Positions 1 through 7,714 of a DNA stretch of 64,000 nucleotides are shown here, piece by piece (the stretch's first letter is position 1; the number at the start of each line of letters is the position of its first letter). Origin of the DNA: VRUE01 sp036271315 (GTDB taxonomy: Bacteria > Actinomycetota > Thermoleophilia > Solirubrobacterales > 70-9); assembly GCA_036271315.1 (NCBI GenBank), contig DATBAV010000019.1, forward strand, positions 16,144 to 80,143. Direction: 5' to 3'. The notes under the pieces were generated by a model that did no database searches, had not been told where the DNA came from, and was given only the letters and a program-made list of their open reading frames with translations. Made by a program: the position numbers and the translations under genes.

Positions 1-551
1 TCGATCGCGCCGAAGGGCTCGTCCATCAGCATTACCAGCGGGTCCGCGGCGAGGGCGCGGGCGACCCCGACCCGCTGTTGCTGGCCGCCAGAGAGCTGCG
101 CCGGGTAGCGATCGGCCAAGTCGGGGTCGAGTCCGACCAGAGCCAGCAGCTCGGCGCCGCGCGCGGCCGCGCGCTCCTTCTTCCAGCCGAGCAGCTGCGG
201 CACCGCCGCGATGTTCTCGGCGATCGTGCGGTGTGGAAAGAGACCGATCTGCTGGATCACGTAGCCGATCTCACGCCGCAGCTGGGCCGGGTTGCGGTCA
301 CGGACTGACTGCTCGCCGATCAGGATGTCGCCAGAAGTCATCTCGACCGTGCGGTTGACCATCCGCATCGCCGTCGTCTTGCCACAGCCCGACGGCCCGA
401 CGAGGACGCAGATCTCGCCCGCCGGCACCTCGAGCGTGAGCTCCTCGACGGCTGCTTTGGCAGAGCCCGGATAGCGCTTGGTCGCGCCTGCGTAGCGGAC
501 GGGGGAGGCCCCGGCGCTGGACTTTTGCTCAAGCAACTTGTCGCTGGGCAC
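1..551 (-). CDS. Glycine betaine/osmoprotectant-type ABC transporter ATPase (3' end outside window)
   Basis: ATP-hydrolysing subunit of an import ABC transporter. The translated reverse strand shows a Walker A GPSGCGKTT, the Q-loop region QQIGLFPHRTIAENI, the signature LSGGQQQRVGVARAL and a Walker B ending DEPFGAID; the reading frame leaves the window after this point. The stretch PHRTIAENIAAVPQLLGW is typical of the ProV/OpuCA/OsmV group, so an osmolyte or choline substrate is likely but not proven. The start is taken as GTG at 551, because TAGGCT (560-565) lies 8 nt upstream as a leaderless -10 box. A TTG at 536 is an alternative. The permease and binding protein, if linked, would lie left of the window. 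Confidence 0.88.
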   Translation of the reverse strand, partial: MPSDKLLEQKSSAGASPVRYAGATKRYPGSAKAAVEELTLEVPAGEICVLVGPSGCGKTTAMRMVNRTVEMTSGDILIGEQSVRDRNPAQLRREIGYVIQQIGLFPHRTIAENIAAVPQLLGWKKERAAARGAELLALVGLDPDLADRYPAQLSGGQQQRVGVARALAADPLVMLMDEPFGAI

Positions 552-584
552 TCGGGCCGAGCCTATACCCCGCGCCGCGTGGCG

Positions 585-1715
585 TTAAGCGTGGGCGGGG
601 CAGCTGTGCGCGGCTGGGCGCGCCTGGCGGCTGAGCCAGAAGAGCGCGGCGAAGACGATCAGGCCGAGGATGTTGAGGACCAGCTTGTAGTCGAGTTGCA
701 CCGAGCCGAAGATGTCCGAGCGACTGGGACGGGTGGTGGGGATCAGGCCGGCGGCGCTGAAGAGGGCGTCGATCGCCAGGGCGGCGACAATCATCGTCAG
801 CAGCATCAAGGCGACGATCCGCACGGTGAATTCCCAGCCGTAGTACTTACGGTAGATCGCGACGATCGGCAGCACGATCAGGTCGGCGAAGATGAAGGCC
901 ATCACCCCGGCGAAGCTGATCCCGCCCGACCAGAGCACCGCGGCGAGGGGGATGTTGCCGACCGAGCAGACGAAGCTGAGCACGGCGATTAGCGGCCCGA
1001 CGATGACGTTCTCGATCGCGCTCAACCACCCCGGCCCGCCGCTGAGGAAGAGGCCGTTGAAGAAGTCGTCGCCGAGCAGGCCGATGAAGCCGGCGAGCAG
1101 GAAGCCGACGCCGATCTCCTTCCACAGCATCAGCCAGTCGCCGCGGAAGTTGGCCGCGACCTCGCTCCAGCCCGCGGTGGAGGTAAGCCGCTCGCGCCAG
1201 CTCGCCGTCACCTCCCCGGCGCCGTGATGATCGTGCTCGTGGCCGGCGTCCGCCTCCTGGGCGTGCGTCCGAGCCTGCTGCTCGAGCCGTGGCGAGACGA
1301 AGGTGCGCAGCAGTAGCGCCATCAAGACGATCATCAGGATGCCGCCGAGGTACTCGGCGAGGGTGAACTGCCAGCCGAGCAGGACCCAGAGCACCAGGCC
1401 CAGCTCCCAGACCAGGTTGGTCGAGGCGAACTGGAAGGCGAGCGCCGAGGCGGCCGAGGCGCCCTTCTGGAAGAGGCTCTTGGCGATCGCGATCGCCGCG
1501 TAGGAGCAGGAGGAGGAGGCGGCGCCCAGGCCAGTCGCCCAGGCCACCGGCTTCGCTCCGCCGCCGGCCATCGTCGCTTCGATCCGCTCCTTCGGCACCC
1601 AGGCCTGGACGATCGCCGAGATCGCGAAGCCGAAGACGAGCGCCCACCAGACCTCGTAGGCCATCAGGAAGGACTGCTTGAGCCCCTCGAGGATCGTGCT
1701 CGCGACGTCCGCCAT
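585..1715 (-). CDS. Permease of the ArsP / SO_0444 (DUF318) superfamily
   Basis: Integral membrane permease, 376 residues with about eight hydrophobic segments. It carries the family-like conserved block GLGAASSSCSYAAIAIAKSL near residues 62-81 and a second Cys-containing segment FVCSVGNIPLAAVLWSGG. A hydrophilic loop at about residues 151-167 is rich in His, Asp and Glu (GHEHDHHG), a plausible metal-binding loop. Family members export metals or organoarsenicals; the substrate here is unknown. The ATG at 1715 sits 11 nt after a TATGCT -10 box that overlaps a G-tract palindrome (1730-1746), so expression is probably switched by a metal- or sulfur-sensing repressor. It is transcribed away from the MTA deaminase operon terminus. 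Confidence 0.82.
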   Translation of the reverse strand: MADVASTILEGLKQSFLMAYEVWWALVFGFAISAIVQAWVPKERIEATMAGGGAKPVAWATGLGAASSSCSYAAIAIAKSLFQKGASAASALAFQFASTNLVWELGLVLWVLLGWQFTLAEYLGGILMIVLMALLLRTFVSPRLEQQARTHAQEADAGHEHDHHGAGEVTASWRERLTSTAGWSEVAANFRGDWLMLWKEIGVGFLLAGFIGLLGDDFFNGLFLSGGPGWLSAIENVIVGPLIAVLSFVCSVGNIPLAAVLWSGGISFAGVMAFIFADLIVLPIVAIYRKYYGWEFTVRIVALMLLTMIVAALAIDALFSAAGLIPTTRPSRSDIFGSVQLDYKLVLNILGLIVFAALFWLSRQARPAAHSCPAHA

Positions 1716-1726
1716 GAGCCAACCGT

Positions 1727-1746
1727 AGCATACCCCCGGGGGGTAT
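1727..1746 (-). promoter_or_regulatory. Promoter -10 box overlapped by CsoR-like G-tract palindrome
   Basis: ATACCCCC directly followed by GGGGGGTAT (1730-1746) forms an almost perfect palindrome with A/T-capped G-tracts, the architecture known for CsoR/RcnR/CstR-family operators. The reverse-strand TATGCT (1727-1732) ends 11 nt before the permease ATG, so a bound repressor would cover the -10 element. No CsoR-family gene is visible in this window. Confidence 0.55.
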
Positions 1747-1763
1747 AGAAGCGAGCGGCGGGG

Positions 1764-3047
1764 TCAGTTCCCAATGCCGAGCCGGCGCGAGCGCTCGACC
1801 GCCCGGGCGACGATTTCGTCGCTGCCCGTTACCTGTCCGCTCCGCATCAGCACCCGCCCGTCGACAACGGTGGTGTCGACGATCGAGCCGCTCGCCGCGT
1901 AGACCAGGTCCGAGTGCAGGTCTCCAAGGCTCAGCTCCGGAGACGCGGTCCGCAGCAGCAGGAAGTCCGCCGGCCCACCCACCCGAACTGCATCAAGTTT
2001 CCGGGCCAGCAGACCGGAAATTTGATGCAGTTCGCTGGTTAGGGAGCCCGTGGCGATCGACCACGCCTCGCGGGCGGGGAGGACGGTGGGGTCACCGCTG
2101 GCGTGGCGCTGGACGAGGGCGAAGAGCTTAAGGTCGGCGAGCAGGTCGAGCGAGTCGTTGGAGCCGGGTCCGTCGGTGCCGAGACCGACGGCGACGCCGG
2201 CATCGCGAGCGGCCGGGTAGGGGAAGATGCCGCCGACCGCGAGCTTCATGTTGGCGACCGGATTGGTGATGACGGTGCAGCCACGCTCAGCGATCAACGC
2301 CAGCTCTTCCTCGTCGAGCCAGACGCCGTGGGCGAGGATCGTGCGCTCGTTCAGCACGCCAAGTCGGTCGAGGTAGGCGGTCGGCCGCACCCCGTGCTCC
2401 GCGACGCAGTCCTTCACCTCCTGCTCGGTCTCCGAGAGGTGGATGTGGACCGCCAGTCGGCGCTCCGCGGCTCGCTCGGCAGCCCAGCGCAGCAGCCCCT
2501 CGCTGACCGTGTAGATCGAGTGGGGGGCGAGCGCCGCGCCGATTCGCGGGCCGAACTCCGCGAGCTCGCCGAGGTTGTTCAGGGCGGTCGCCTGCATCTC
2601 CGCCGTGCCGCCGTCGATGTCGAAGAGTGGGCCGCCGATCGTCGCCCGCAGACCGGCATCGGTTACCGCCCGCGCCGTCGCCCCTGGGTGCCAGTACATG
2701 TCCCAGAAGCGCGTCGTGCCGGTGCGGATCATCTCCAGGCAGGCGAGGCGCGTGCCCCAGTAGACATCGTCGGGCTCGAGCTTTGCCTCGACCGGCCAGA
2801 TCGCCTCCCGCAGCCAGCGCATCAGCGACAGGTCCCCCTTGTAGCCGCGAAAGAGGGTCATCGCGGCGTGCGTGTGGCCGTTTACCAGCGGGGCGACCAG
2901 CGGCGCTCCGGCGGCGTCGACCGTCTCCTCGCCCGGCGCTGGCGTCACCTCGGGCCCGAGCGCCGCGATCATCCCATCGACGCAGCGCACCCCAACCGTC
3001 TCGCCCTCGAGGACGGCGTTGGTAACGGTAAGCGCCGCGGTGCTCAC
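1764..3047 (-). CDS. mtaD: 5-methylthioadenosine / S-adenosylhomocysteine deaminase-type amidohydrolase, carrying an in-frame palindromic insert
   Basis: Cytosolic metal-dependent amidohydrolase of 427 residues. Visible motifs are NGHTHAAM (His58, His60), HIHLSET, LAHGVWL and GTDGPGSNDSLDL, which match the MtaD/SsnA/TrzA group. The start is GTG at 3047, overlapping the upstream phosphorylase stop by 4 nt (GTGA); longer in-frame extensions would run through that gene. The neighbouring phosphorylase suggests the pair converts methylthioadenosine to methylthioinosine and then to hypoxanthine plus methylthioribose-1-phosphate (inference). Residues about 338-355 (SELHQISGLLARKLDAV) are encoded by a 51-nt palindromic repeat that recurs at 23411-23461. 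It lies just before the GGPADFLLL strand. Whether the enzyme remains fully active is unknown. Confidence 0.85.
   Translation of the reverse strand: MSTAALTVTNAVLEGETVGVRCVDGMIAALGPEVTPAPGEETVDAAGAPLVAPLVNGHTHAAMTLFRGYKGDLSLMRWLREAIWPVEAKLEPDDVYWGTRLACLEMIRTGTTRFWDMYWHPGATARAVTDAGLRATIGGPLFDIDGGTAEMQATALNNLGELAEFGPRIGAALAPHSIYTVSEGLLRWAAERAAERRLAVHIHLSETEQEVKDCVAEHGVRPTAYLDRLGVLNERTILAHGVWLDEEELALIAERGCTVITNPVANMKLAVGGIFPYPAARDAGVAVGLGTDGPGSNDSLDLLADLKLFALVQRHASGDPTVLPAREAWSIATGSLTSELHQISGLLARKLDAVRVGGPADFLLLRTASPELSLGDLHSDLVYAASGSIVDTTVVDGRVLMRSGQVTGSDEIVARAVERSRRLGIGN
1984..2034. repeat. 51-nt palindromic repeat, copy A (inside the deaminase gene)
   Basis: Arms CGAACTGCATCAA and TTGATGCAGTTCG continue inward to give about 21 paired bases with one wobble position, around a 9-nt loop. 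It is 51 nt (17 codons) long and read without frameshift as part of the deaminase. The arms match copy B at 23411-23461 except for one base; the central 8 nt differ. Confidence 0.9.
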
Positions 3048-3721
3048 GGGCCCACGGCGCCGAGCTGCGGCAGCACTGCGGCGAGGCCGTCGTGCAGCTG
3101 CAGGGCGTTGCCAGCACGTGCCGCCTCCAGCTCGATGATCTCCAGCGGATCCGGCCCGATGCCGTTGGCGAGGTTGTCGACGACGCAGATCGCCGCGTAG
3201 GCGAGTCCCAGCTCGGCGGCGACGATGCACTCCGAGGCGATCGTCATCCCGACCACGTCGGCGTGCGCCGCGATCAGGCGGACCTCGGCCGGGGTCTCGA
3301 AGCGCGGCCCGATCGCCTGCCAGTAGACGCCGCCGTCGCGCACTTTGGCGGGGCTCGCGTTCCAGGCGGCGAGGACTTCCTCGCGCCAGACCGGGTCGAA
3401 GCGCGGGGTGCGGTGGGCGCGCTCGTCGCCGAAGCTCGAGAGGCCAAGGTGAAGGGCGATGAAGTCGTCGGGGCAGAGCAGGCTGCCGACCGGCAGCTCG
3501 GCGTCGAGCGAGCCGACCGAGGCGATCGCCAGCACCCGATCGCAGCCCTGCTCGACCAGTGCCCGCAGGTTGGCGACGTGGTCGATCTCGTGCGGCAGCA
3601 CGTACTCCTCACCGCCGTGGCGCTGCACGATCGCGGCACCGTGCTCGGCGGCTGCCGCGGCGATCGTCTCGCCACCTGGACCGAGCGCACTGCTGCCGAG
3701 AACCACCGCAAGCCGTCCCAC
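3044..3721 (-). CDS. MTAP/PNP-family purine nucleoside phosphorylase
   Basis: Phosphorolytic nucleoside cleavage enzyme, 225 residues, a little shorter than typical MTAP (about 260-290). It shows LPHEIDHVANLRAL, an IASVGSL segment, GPRFETPAEVRL and GMTIASECIVAAELGLAYA, all matching the PNP_UDP_1/MTAP family. The start is GTG at 3721, 9 bp after the photolyase stop, with a weak GGA upstream. It overlaps the downstream deaminase by 4 nt, so the two are probably translationally coupled. With a deaminase next to it, methylthioinosine or inosine is a likely substrate. MTA itself cannot be excluded. Confidence 0.82.
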   Translation of the reverse strand: MGRLAVVLGSSALGPGGETIAAAAAEHGAAIVQRHGGEEYVLPHEIDHVANLRALVEQGCDRVLAIASVGSLDAELPVGSLLCPDDFIALHLGLSSFGDERAHRTPRFDPVWREEVLAAWNASPAKVRDGGVYWQAIGPRFETPAEVRLIAAHADVVGMTIASECIVAAELGLAYAAICVVDNLANGIGPDPLEIIELEAARAGNALQLHDGLAAVLPQLGAVGP

Positions 3722-3730
3722 GACTCGATC

Positions 3731-5083
3731 CTACGTGCGCCGGGCGATGAAGGCGGCGGCTGCCTCGTCGTGGTCGACGATCGGCTCGGGGTAGTCGAGT
3801 TCGCCTCGCCGCTTGGCGTCCAGCCGCCAGGGCTCGTGCACCGCCTTGCCCGCCACCGACTCCAGCTCCGGCAGGTAGCGGCGCACGTACTCGCCCTTCG
3901 GATCGAAGCGGTGGGCCTGGCGGATCGGGTTGAAGATGCGGTTGGGCCTGGTGTCGTTGCCGGTGCCCGCCACCCACTGCCAGTTGCCGGCGTTGTTGGC
4001 GATCTCGCCGTCGCTGAGCAGGTCCCAGAAGTGTCCCGCGCCCCAGCGCCAGTCGAGGTAGAGGTCCTTGGTCAGGAAGGAGGCGACGATCATTCGCGCC
4101 CGGTTGTGCATCCGTCCCTCGCGGCGCAATTGGCGCATCGCCGCGTCGACGATCGGGTAGCCGGTGCGCCCCTCGCACCAGGTCTCGAAGGCGCGGCGCG
4201 AGCGCGACCAGCGGTCGCTGCGCGGCCGGTAGTCGCGTCGCGGCAGCGAGGGATTGGCGGCGAGGACCTGGTGGTGGAAGTCGCGCCAGCAGAGCTGACG
4301 CGCGTAGGCACCGCCGCCGCGGCGCGAGCGCGCCTCGCCCAGCAGCTCCAGCGGCGAGATGCAGCCGAAGCGCAGGTAGGGGCTGAGCCCGGAGGTCTCG
4401 TCGCCTGGCAGGTCGTCGTGGTGGTCGGAATAGCCGGCGAGGCCGTCGCGCAGGAAGGCCCGCATTGCCTCGCGGCCCTTGCTCTCGCCACCCGGTGCCC
4501 GCCGCGGCGAGAGCTCGCCGCGCAGCAGCGAGTCGAGGGCCGGGAGTCGGCCCGCCGCTAGCCGCGACGGCACCGTCAGCCGTCGCGGGGCGGGCGCCAG
4601 CGGTCGCGACGGCACCTCCTCCCAAGCACGGTGGAAGGGGCTGAAGACCTTGAAGTGATCGCCGCCGCCAGGGGTTACGGCGCCCGGCGAGACGATCGTC
4701 GTGCCCGGATGGGCGCTGAAGGCGATTCGCGCCTCCTTGCAGGCACGGCGCAGACGCTCCTCGCGCCGCTGCGCGAAAGCGCTCCAGTCGGCGCTGACGT
4801 GGAGCTCGCCGGCCCCGCAATCTCGCGCTAGGGCGAGCGTCTCGGCGACCGGATCCCCCTGGCGGATATAGAGGCGCCCGCCGGCGCGGCGCAACCGCTC
4901 GCCGAGATCGCGCAGCGACTCGAGCAGGAAGGCGACCCGGTTGGGGGCGGCGAAGCGGGACTCGAGCAGCGCCGGGTCAAGGACGAAGAGCGGGACCGTC
5001 CGCTCCGCCCTCGCGGCCGCCGCCAGGGCCGGGTTGTCGCGCACCCTGAGGTCACGGTTGAAGAGGACGATCGAGGTGCTCAC
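3731..5083 (-). CDS. phrB: Deoxyribodipyrimidine photolyase / cryptochrome family
   Basis: Light-dependent DNA repair flavoenzyme of about 450 residues. The N-terminal antenna-binding domain begins STSIVLFNRDLRVRDNPAL; the C-terminal FAD domain includes RFGCISPLELL, QLCWRDFHHQVL, GYPIVDAAMRQL and NNAGNWQWVAGTGND, which are class I photolyase signatures. The start is taken as GTG at 5083, because upstream in-frame sequence overlaps the divergent membrane protein gene; only 18 bp separate the two starts. It heads an operon with the phosphorylase and MTA deaminase, an unusual pairing of photorepair with purine/methionine salvage. A CPD substrate is likely; cryptochrome function is less likely. 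Confidence 0.92.
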   Translation of the reverse strand: MSTSIVLFNRDLRVRDNPALAAAARAERTVPLFVLDPALLESRFAAPNRVAFLLESLRDLGERLRRAGGRLYIRQGDPVAETLALARDCGAGELHVSADWSAFAQRREERLRRACKEARIAFSAHPGTTIVSPGAVTPGGGDHFKVFSPFHRAWEEVPSRPLAPAPRRLTVPSRLAAGRLPALDSLLRGELSPRRAPGGESKGREAMRAFLRDGLAGYSDHHDDLPGDETSGLSPYLRFGCISPLELLGEARSRRGGGAYARQLCWRDFHHQVLAANPSLPRRDYRPRSDRWSRSRRAFETWCEGRTGYPIVDAAMRQLRREGRMHNRARMIVASFLTKDLYLDWRWGAGHFWDLLSDGEIANNAGNWQWVAGTGNDTRPNRIFNPIRQAHRFDPKGEYVRRYLPELESVAGKAVHEPWRLDAKRRGELDYPEPIVDHDEAAAAFIARRT

Positions 5084-5101
5084 TTCCCCTATGGTGATGG
5101 C

Positions 5102-5593
5102 ATGGAGGAACGCCCGTCGGGTCGGGACGAGAGCGAGACCGAACGCCTCGATCGCAACCTCGGTGAGTTGCTGCAGGAGCTGCGCGTCGCCCTGCCCGGC
5201 GTCCAGGTCCTCTTTGCTTTCCTGCTGGCCGTTCCGTTCCAGCAGCACTTCACCGAGATCAACGGCTTCGAGAAGGGCGTCTACTTCTTCACCCTGCTCT
5301 GCACGGCGCTCTCGGCGATCCTGCTGATCGCGCCCTCCTCATATCACCGCGTCACCTTCCACCTGCAGCAGAAGCGCGAGCTGATCCGCCTCGCGAATCG
5401 CTTCACGATCGCCGGCCTCGCGCTGCTGGCGATGGCGATGACCGGCGCGATCGTGCTGATCACCGACGTGCTCTTCGGCAGCGGCATTGTCACCGCGATC
5501 ACCGGGCTCGGCACGGTGTGTGCCTTCGCCGGGCTCTGGTACGTGGTGCCGCTGCGCCGGCGGCTCAGTCTGACGGGGCGCGCACGGCCCTGA
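5102..5593 (+). CDS. DUF6328-type four-helix membrane protein
   Basis: Small membrane protein of 163 residues. The acidic, hydrophilic N-terminus (about 30 residues) is followed by four hydrophobic segments near 35-55, 62-82, 105-128 and 133-152. The segment LLQELRVALPGVQVLFAFLLAVPF and the interhelical YHRVTFHLQQKRELIRLANRF are typical of the DUF6328 family common in actinobacteria; function unknown. TATGGT (5090-5095) ends 6 nt before the ATG, so the mRNA is probably leaderless. The 3' end overlaps the convergent HD-domain gene by 29 bp. Confidence 0.8.
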   Translation: MEERPSGRDESETERLDRNLGELLQELRVALPGVQVLFAFLLAVPFQQHFTEINGFEKGVYFFTLLCTALSAILLIAPSSYHRVTFHLQQKRELIRLANRFTIAGLALLAMAMTGAIVLITDVLFGSGIVTAITGLGTVCAFAGLWYVVPLRRRLSLTGRARP

Positions 5594-6179
5594 AGCGGTC
5601 GCCCCAGAGCGCCACCAGCTGATCGGCGAGCTCGTTGGTGAGGCGCAACTGCGGCGCCTCGTCGAAGAGCATTTCCAAGTCGGCCTCCCAGATGTACATC
5701 TTCAGGTCGAGCGGCACCGCGAGTTCGTCGCTGACGCCCTCGCCGATCAGCGCGTAGGCTTCGCGAAGCATCGCCACGTTGGTCAGTTTGTCGGCGGCGA
5801 AGATCGCCCGCGCCGCCGGCTCGGAATCGGCGACCCGGCGCCGGTGCTCCTCCTTGCGGTCCTCATAGGAGGGGATCGACTCGTCTTCGGTCATCGCCGC
5901 GACCAGCGCCGCGACGACCTCGCCGAAGCGCTCGCGCACGGAGTTGATGCTCATCTCGCTCTTCTCGACCACGTCGTGGAGCAGCGCCGCGGCGATCACC
6001 TCGTCGCCCTGACGCTCTCCGCAAAGCAGCTCGGCGACCGCGACCGGGTGATCGATGAAGGGCCGCCCGTCGCTGCCGCGGCGCAGCTGACCGGCATGCG
6101 CGCGCTGCGCTGTCGCCAGCGCCTCCCTGACCAGATCAGATCTCTCGACTGCGGCGTCGATTCCAGGAGCCGACGTCAT
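5565..6179 (-). CDS. HD-domain protein related to (p)ppGpp hydrolases
   Basis: Single-domain HD phosphohydrolase, 204 residues. ATAQRAHAGQLRRGSDGRPFIDHPVAVAELL and AAALLHDVVEKSEMS supply the H...HD elements, and ADKLTNVAMLREAY supplies the distal Asp, as in RelA/SpoT/MESH1 hydrolase domains. There is no synthetase or TGS domain, so it would be a small alarmone or nucleotide hydrolase if active (inference). Start ATG at 6179; TACGCT (6190-6195) ends 10 nt upstream, fitting a near-leaderless transcript. The longer open frame upstream of 6179 runs antisense through the MBL gene and was not used. Confidence 0.8.
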   Translation of the reverse strand: MTSAPGIDAAVERSDLVREALATAQRAHAGQLRRGSDGRPFIDHPVAVAELLCGERQGDEVIAAALLHDVVEKSEMSINSVRERFGEVVAALVAAMTEDESIPSYEDRKEEHRRRVADSEPAARAIFAADKLTNVAMLREAYALIGEGVSDELAVPLDLKMYIWEADLEMLFDEAPQLRLTNELADQLVALWGDRFRAVRAPSD

Positions 6180-6238
6180 CCCGCGTGCCAGCGTAGCGGG
6201 CAGGCGAGGCCATTTGGACGGCACGAATGGCGCGGTTT

Positions 6239-7120
6239 CTAAGTTGCGGAAATCGCGCTGACCGTTCGCGCCGGCAGCTCGTACTCGGCCCGCTCGGCGG
6301 CGAGCTCGATTGCCCCGGCGCGACCGCCCATCGCCGCCCAACGCTGCTGAGCTTCGGAGCTCAGCAGATCGAGGCGCTCGTCGGAGTGCAGCGGGTCGTG
6401 ATGGAAGAGCACGGTCCGCTGCGCTTCGGCGCGGCGGGCGAAGGAGAGCGCGTGCGAGAGCGATGAGTGCCCCCAGCCGACGTGGTCGGGGTACTCGTCG
6501 TCGGCGTACTGGCCGTCGTGGATCAGCAGCGAGGCGTTGCGGGCGAGGCCGAGTCCGGAGATCCAGTCCTCCTCGAGTGCGTCGAGGTCGGCGCCGAGGG
6601 CGGGCTCGTGGTCGGGGATGTAGGCGAGCGAGGACTCGCCGTCGTCGATCCGGTAGCCGAGCGTCGGCCCGCGGTGCGAGACGGAGGCGGCGCTGATCCG
6701 CGCCGAGCCGATCTCCCACTCGCTCTGCGGGCAGTGGCGGAAGGAGACGTCGCAGGGCAGCTCGCGCACCTCGACGGGGGAGAGGGGCGCCGAGATGTAG
6801 CGGGCGATGCGATCGCGCAGCGAGGCCTCCGGCGAGGCCGGGCCCCAGATCACGATCTCGGTCTGCGGCTGGAAGGCGGGGGCGAAGAAGACGAGACCCT
6901 GGATGTGATCGAGGTGGAGGTGGGTGAGCAGGATGTGCAGCCGCGCCGGCTCGTTGGCGAGCGCCAGGCCGAGGCTGCGGATGCCGGTGCCGGCGTCGAG
7001 GGCCAGCATCGAGCCGTCGGCGAGGGTGACGCCGACGCAGGAGGTGTTGCCGCCGTAGCGGATCGTCTCCGGCCCCGGGGAGGGGATCGAACCGCGCGTG
7101 CCCCAGAGCTTGACCTTCAT
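6239..7120 (-). CDS. MBL-fold metallo-hydrolase
   Basis: Metallo-beta-lactamase-fold protein of 293 residues. It has the N-terminal MKVKLWGTRGSIPSPGPET typical of the PhnP/cyclic phosphodiesterase-like MBL group, metal ligands in THLHLDHIQG, a later His in SVSHRG, an Asp-containing IPDHEP and a distal VLFHHDPLHSDE. Such proteins cleave cyclic phosphodiesters or act in second-messenger turnover; the substrate is unknown. The ATG at 7120 follows the PAS gene stop by 1 nt (TGA-G-ATG), so it is coupled to a PAS sensor, suggesting a two-gene signal-processing unit. Confidence 0.85.
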   Translation of the reverse strand: MKVKLWGTRGSIPSPGPETIRYGGNTSCVGVTLADGSMLALDAGTGIRSLGLALANEPARLHILLTHLHLDHIQGLVFFAPAFQPQTEIVIWGPASPEASLRDRIARYISAPLSPVEVRELPCDVSFRHCPQSEWEIGSARISAASVSHRGPTLGYRIDDGESSLAYIPDHEPALGADLDALEEDWISGLGLARNASLLIHDGQYADDEYPDHVGWGHSSLSHALSFARRAEAQRTVLFHHDPLHSDERLDLLSSEAQQRWAAMGGRAGAIELAAERAEYELPARTVSAISAT

Positions 7121-7121
7121 C

Positions 7122-7541
7122 TCAGCGAACCGCTCCGTTGCTGGAGCCGGCCGGCCAGAAGACCGCGATCGCGCCCTGCGAGCCATGCGGGGTGAGGATC
7201 GGGAAGGCGGAGACCTCGACTTGGTGGCGGGTGCCGTCGGCGGAGCTGATCTGCAGATCAGCGTGGGCCGGGCGACCGTTGCGGACGGCGACGACCAGGG
7301 GCAGCTCGTCGTAGGGGATCGGCTCGCCCGATTTGTCGAACGGTCCGAACAGCGACCCCCACTCTTCGGCTCCCACCGTGCCCAGTTCCTCGAAGCGCTT
7401 GCCGAGCAGGGCGCCGGCCGCCTCGTTGTAGAAGACGAGGACGCCGCCCTCGTCGACCAGGAAGGCCGGGGTCGAGAGCGCAGACATCAGGTTGCGAGCC
7501 AGGATCAGCTCGAGGGGCTTCTGCGTCGTCACAGATGACAC
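7122..7541 (-). CDS. Single-domain PAS protein
   Basis: Stand-alone PAS domain, 139 residues. LSTPAFLVDEGGVLVFYNEAAGALLGKRF is the classic PAS beta-strand/helix start, and DGTRHQVEVSAFPI and GAIAVFWPAG complete the fold. No output domain is attached, so it probably acts through a partner. The immediately downstream, translationally coupled MBL-fold hydrolase is the best candidate. The start could be GTG 7541 or GTG 7532; the former is given. Ligand or cofactor cannot be read from sequence. Confidence 0.8.
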   Translation of the reverse strand: MSSVTTQKPLELILARNLMSALSTPAFLVDEGGVLVFYNEAAGALLGKRFEELGTVGAEEWGSLFGPFDKSGEPIPYDELPLVVAVRNGRPAHADLQISSADGTRHQVEVSAFPILTPHGSQGAIAVFWPAGSSNGAVR

Positions 7542-7637
7542 TTTAGATAGTTGTGATTGCTACAGCCGGGATTCAAGGTGCGGATCTGAACTGCAGAAGC
7601 GAGACGAGTACCTTCGACTGCCGGCCCAGCTGAATAC

Positions 7638-7651
7638 GTGACTTTGATCAC
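7638..7651. promoter_or_regulatory. CRP-like site (GTGA-N6-TCAC)
   Basis: GTGA (7638-7641), six bases, TCAC (7648-7651) matches the core of CRP-family operators. It is centred about 70 bp upstream of the presumed acyltransferase transcription start and about 103 bp from the PAS gene start. It overlaps a short direct repeat, ACTTTGAT, at 7641 and 7650. A class III cyclase lies elsewhere in the window, but no CRP gene is seen here. Confidence 0.4.
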
Positions 7652-7714
7652 TTTGATGGATTCCTCGATTGAGCGCACCGCAGATTTAGTTCGATCAAGT
7701 ACGGTGCCGCTCGC

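Noticed and set aside
585..992. Forward frames opposite the permease
   Set aside because: No motif support; the reverse strand encodes a well-defined membrane permease.
1181..1189. Word AGGTAAGC recurring near 1181, 11436 and 11555
   Set aside because: Only three short copies, all inside codons, with no orientation or spacing pattern.
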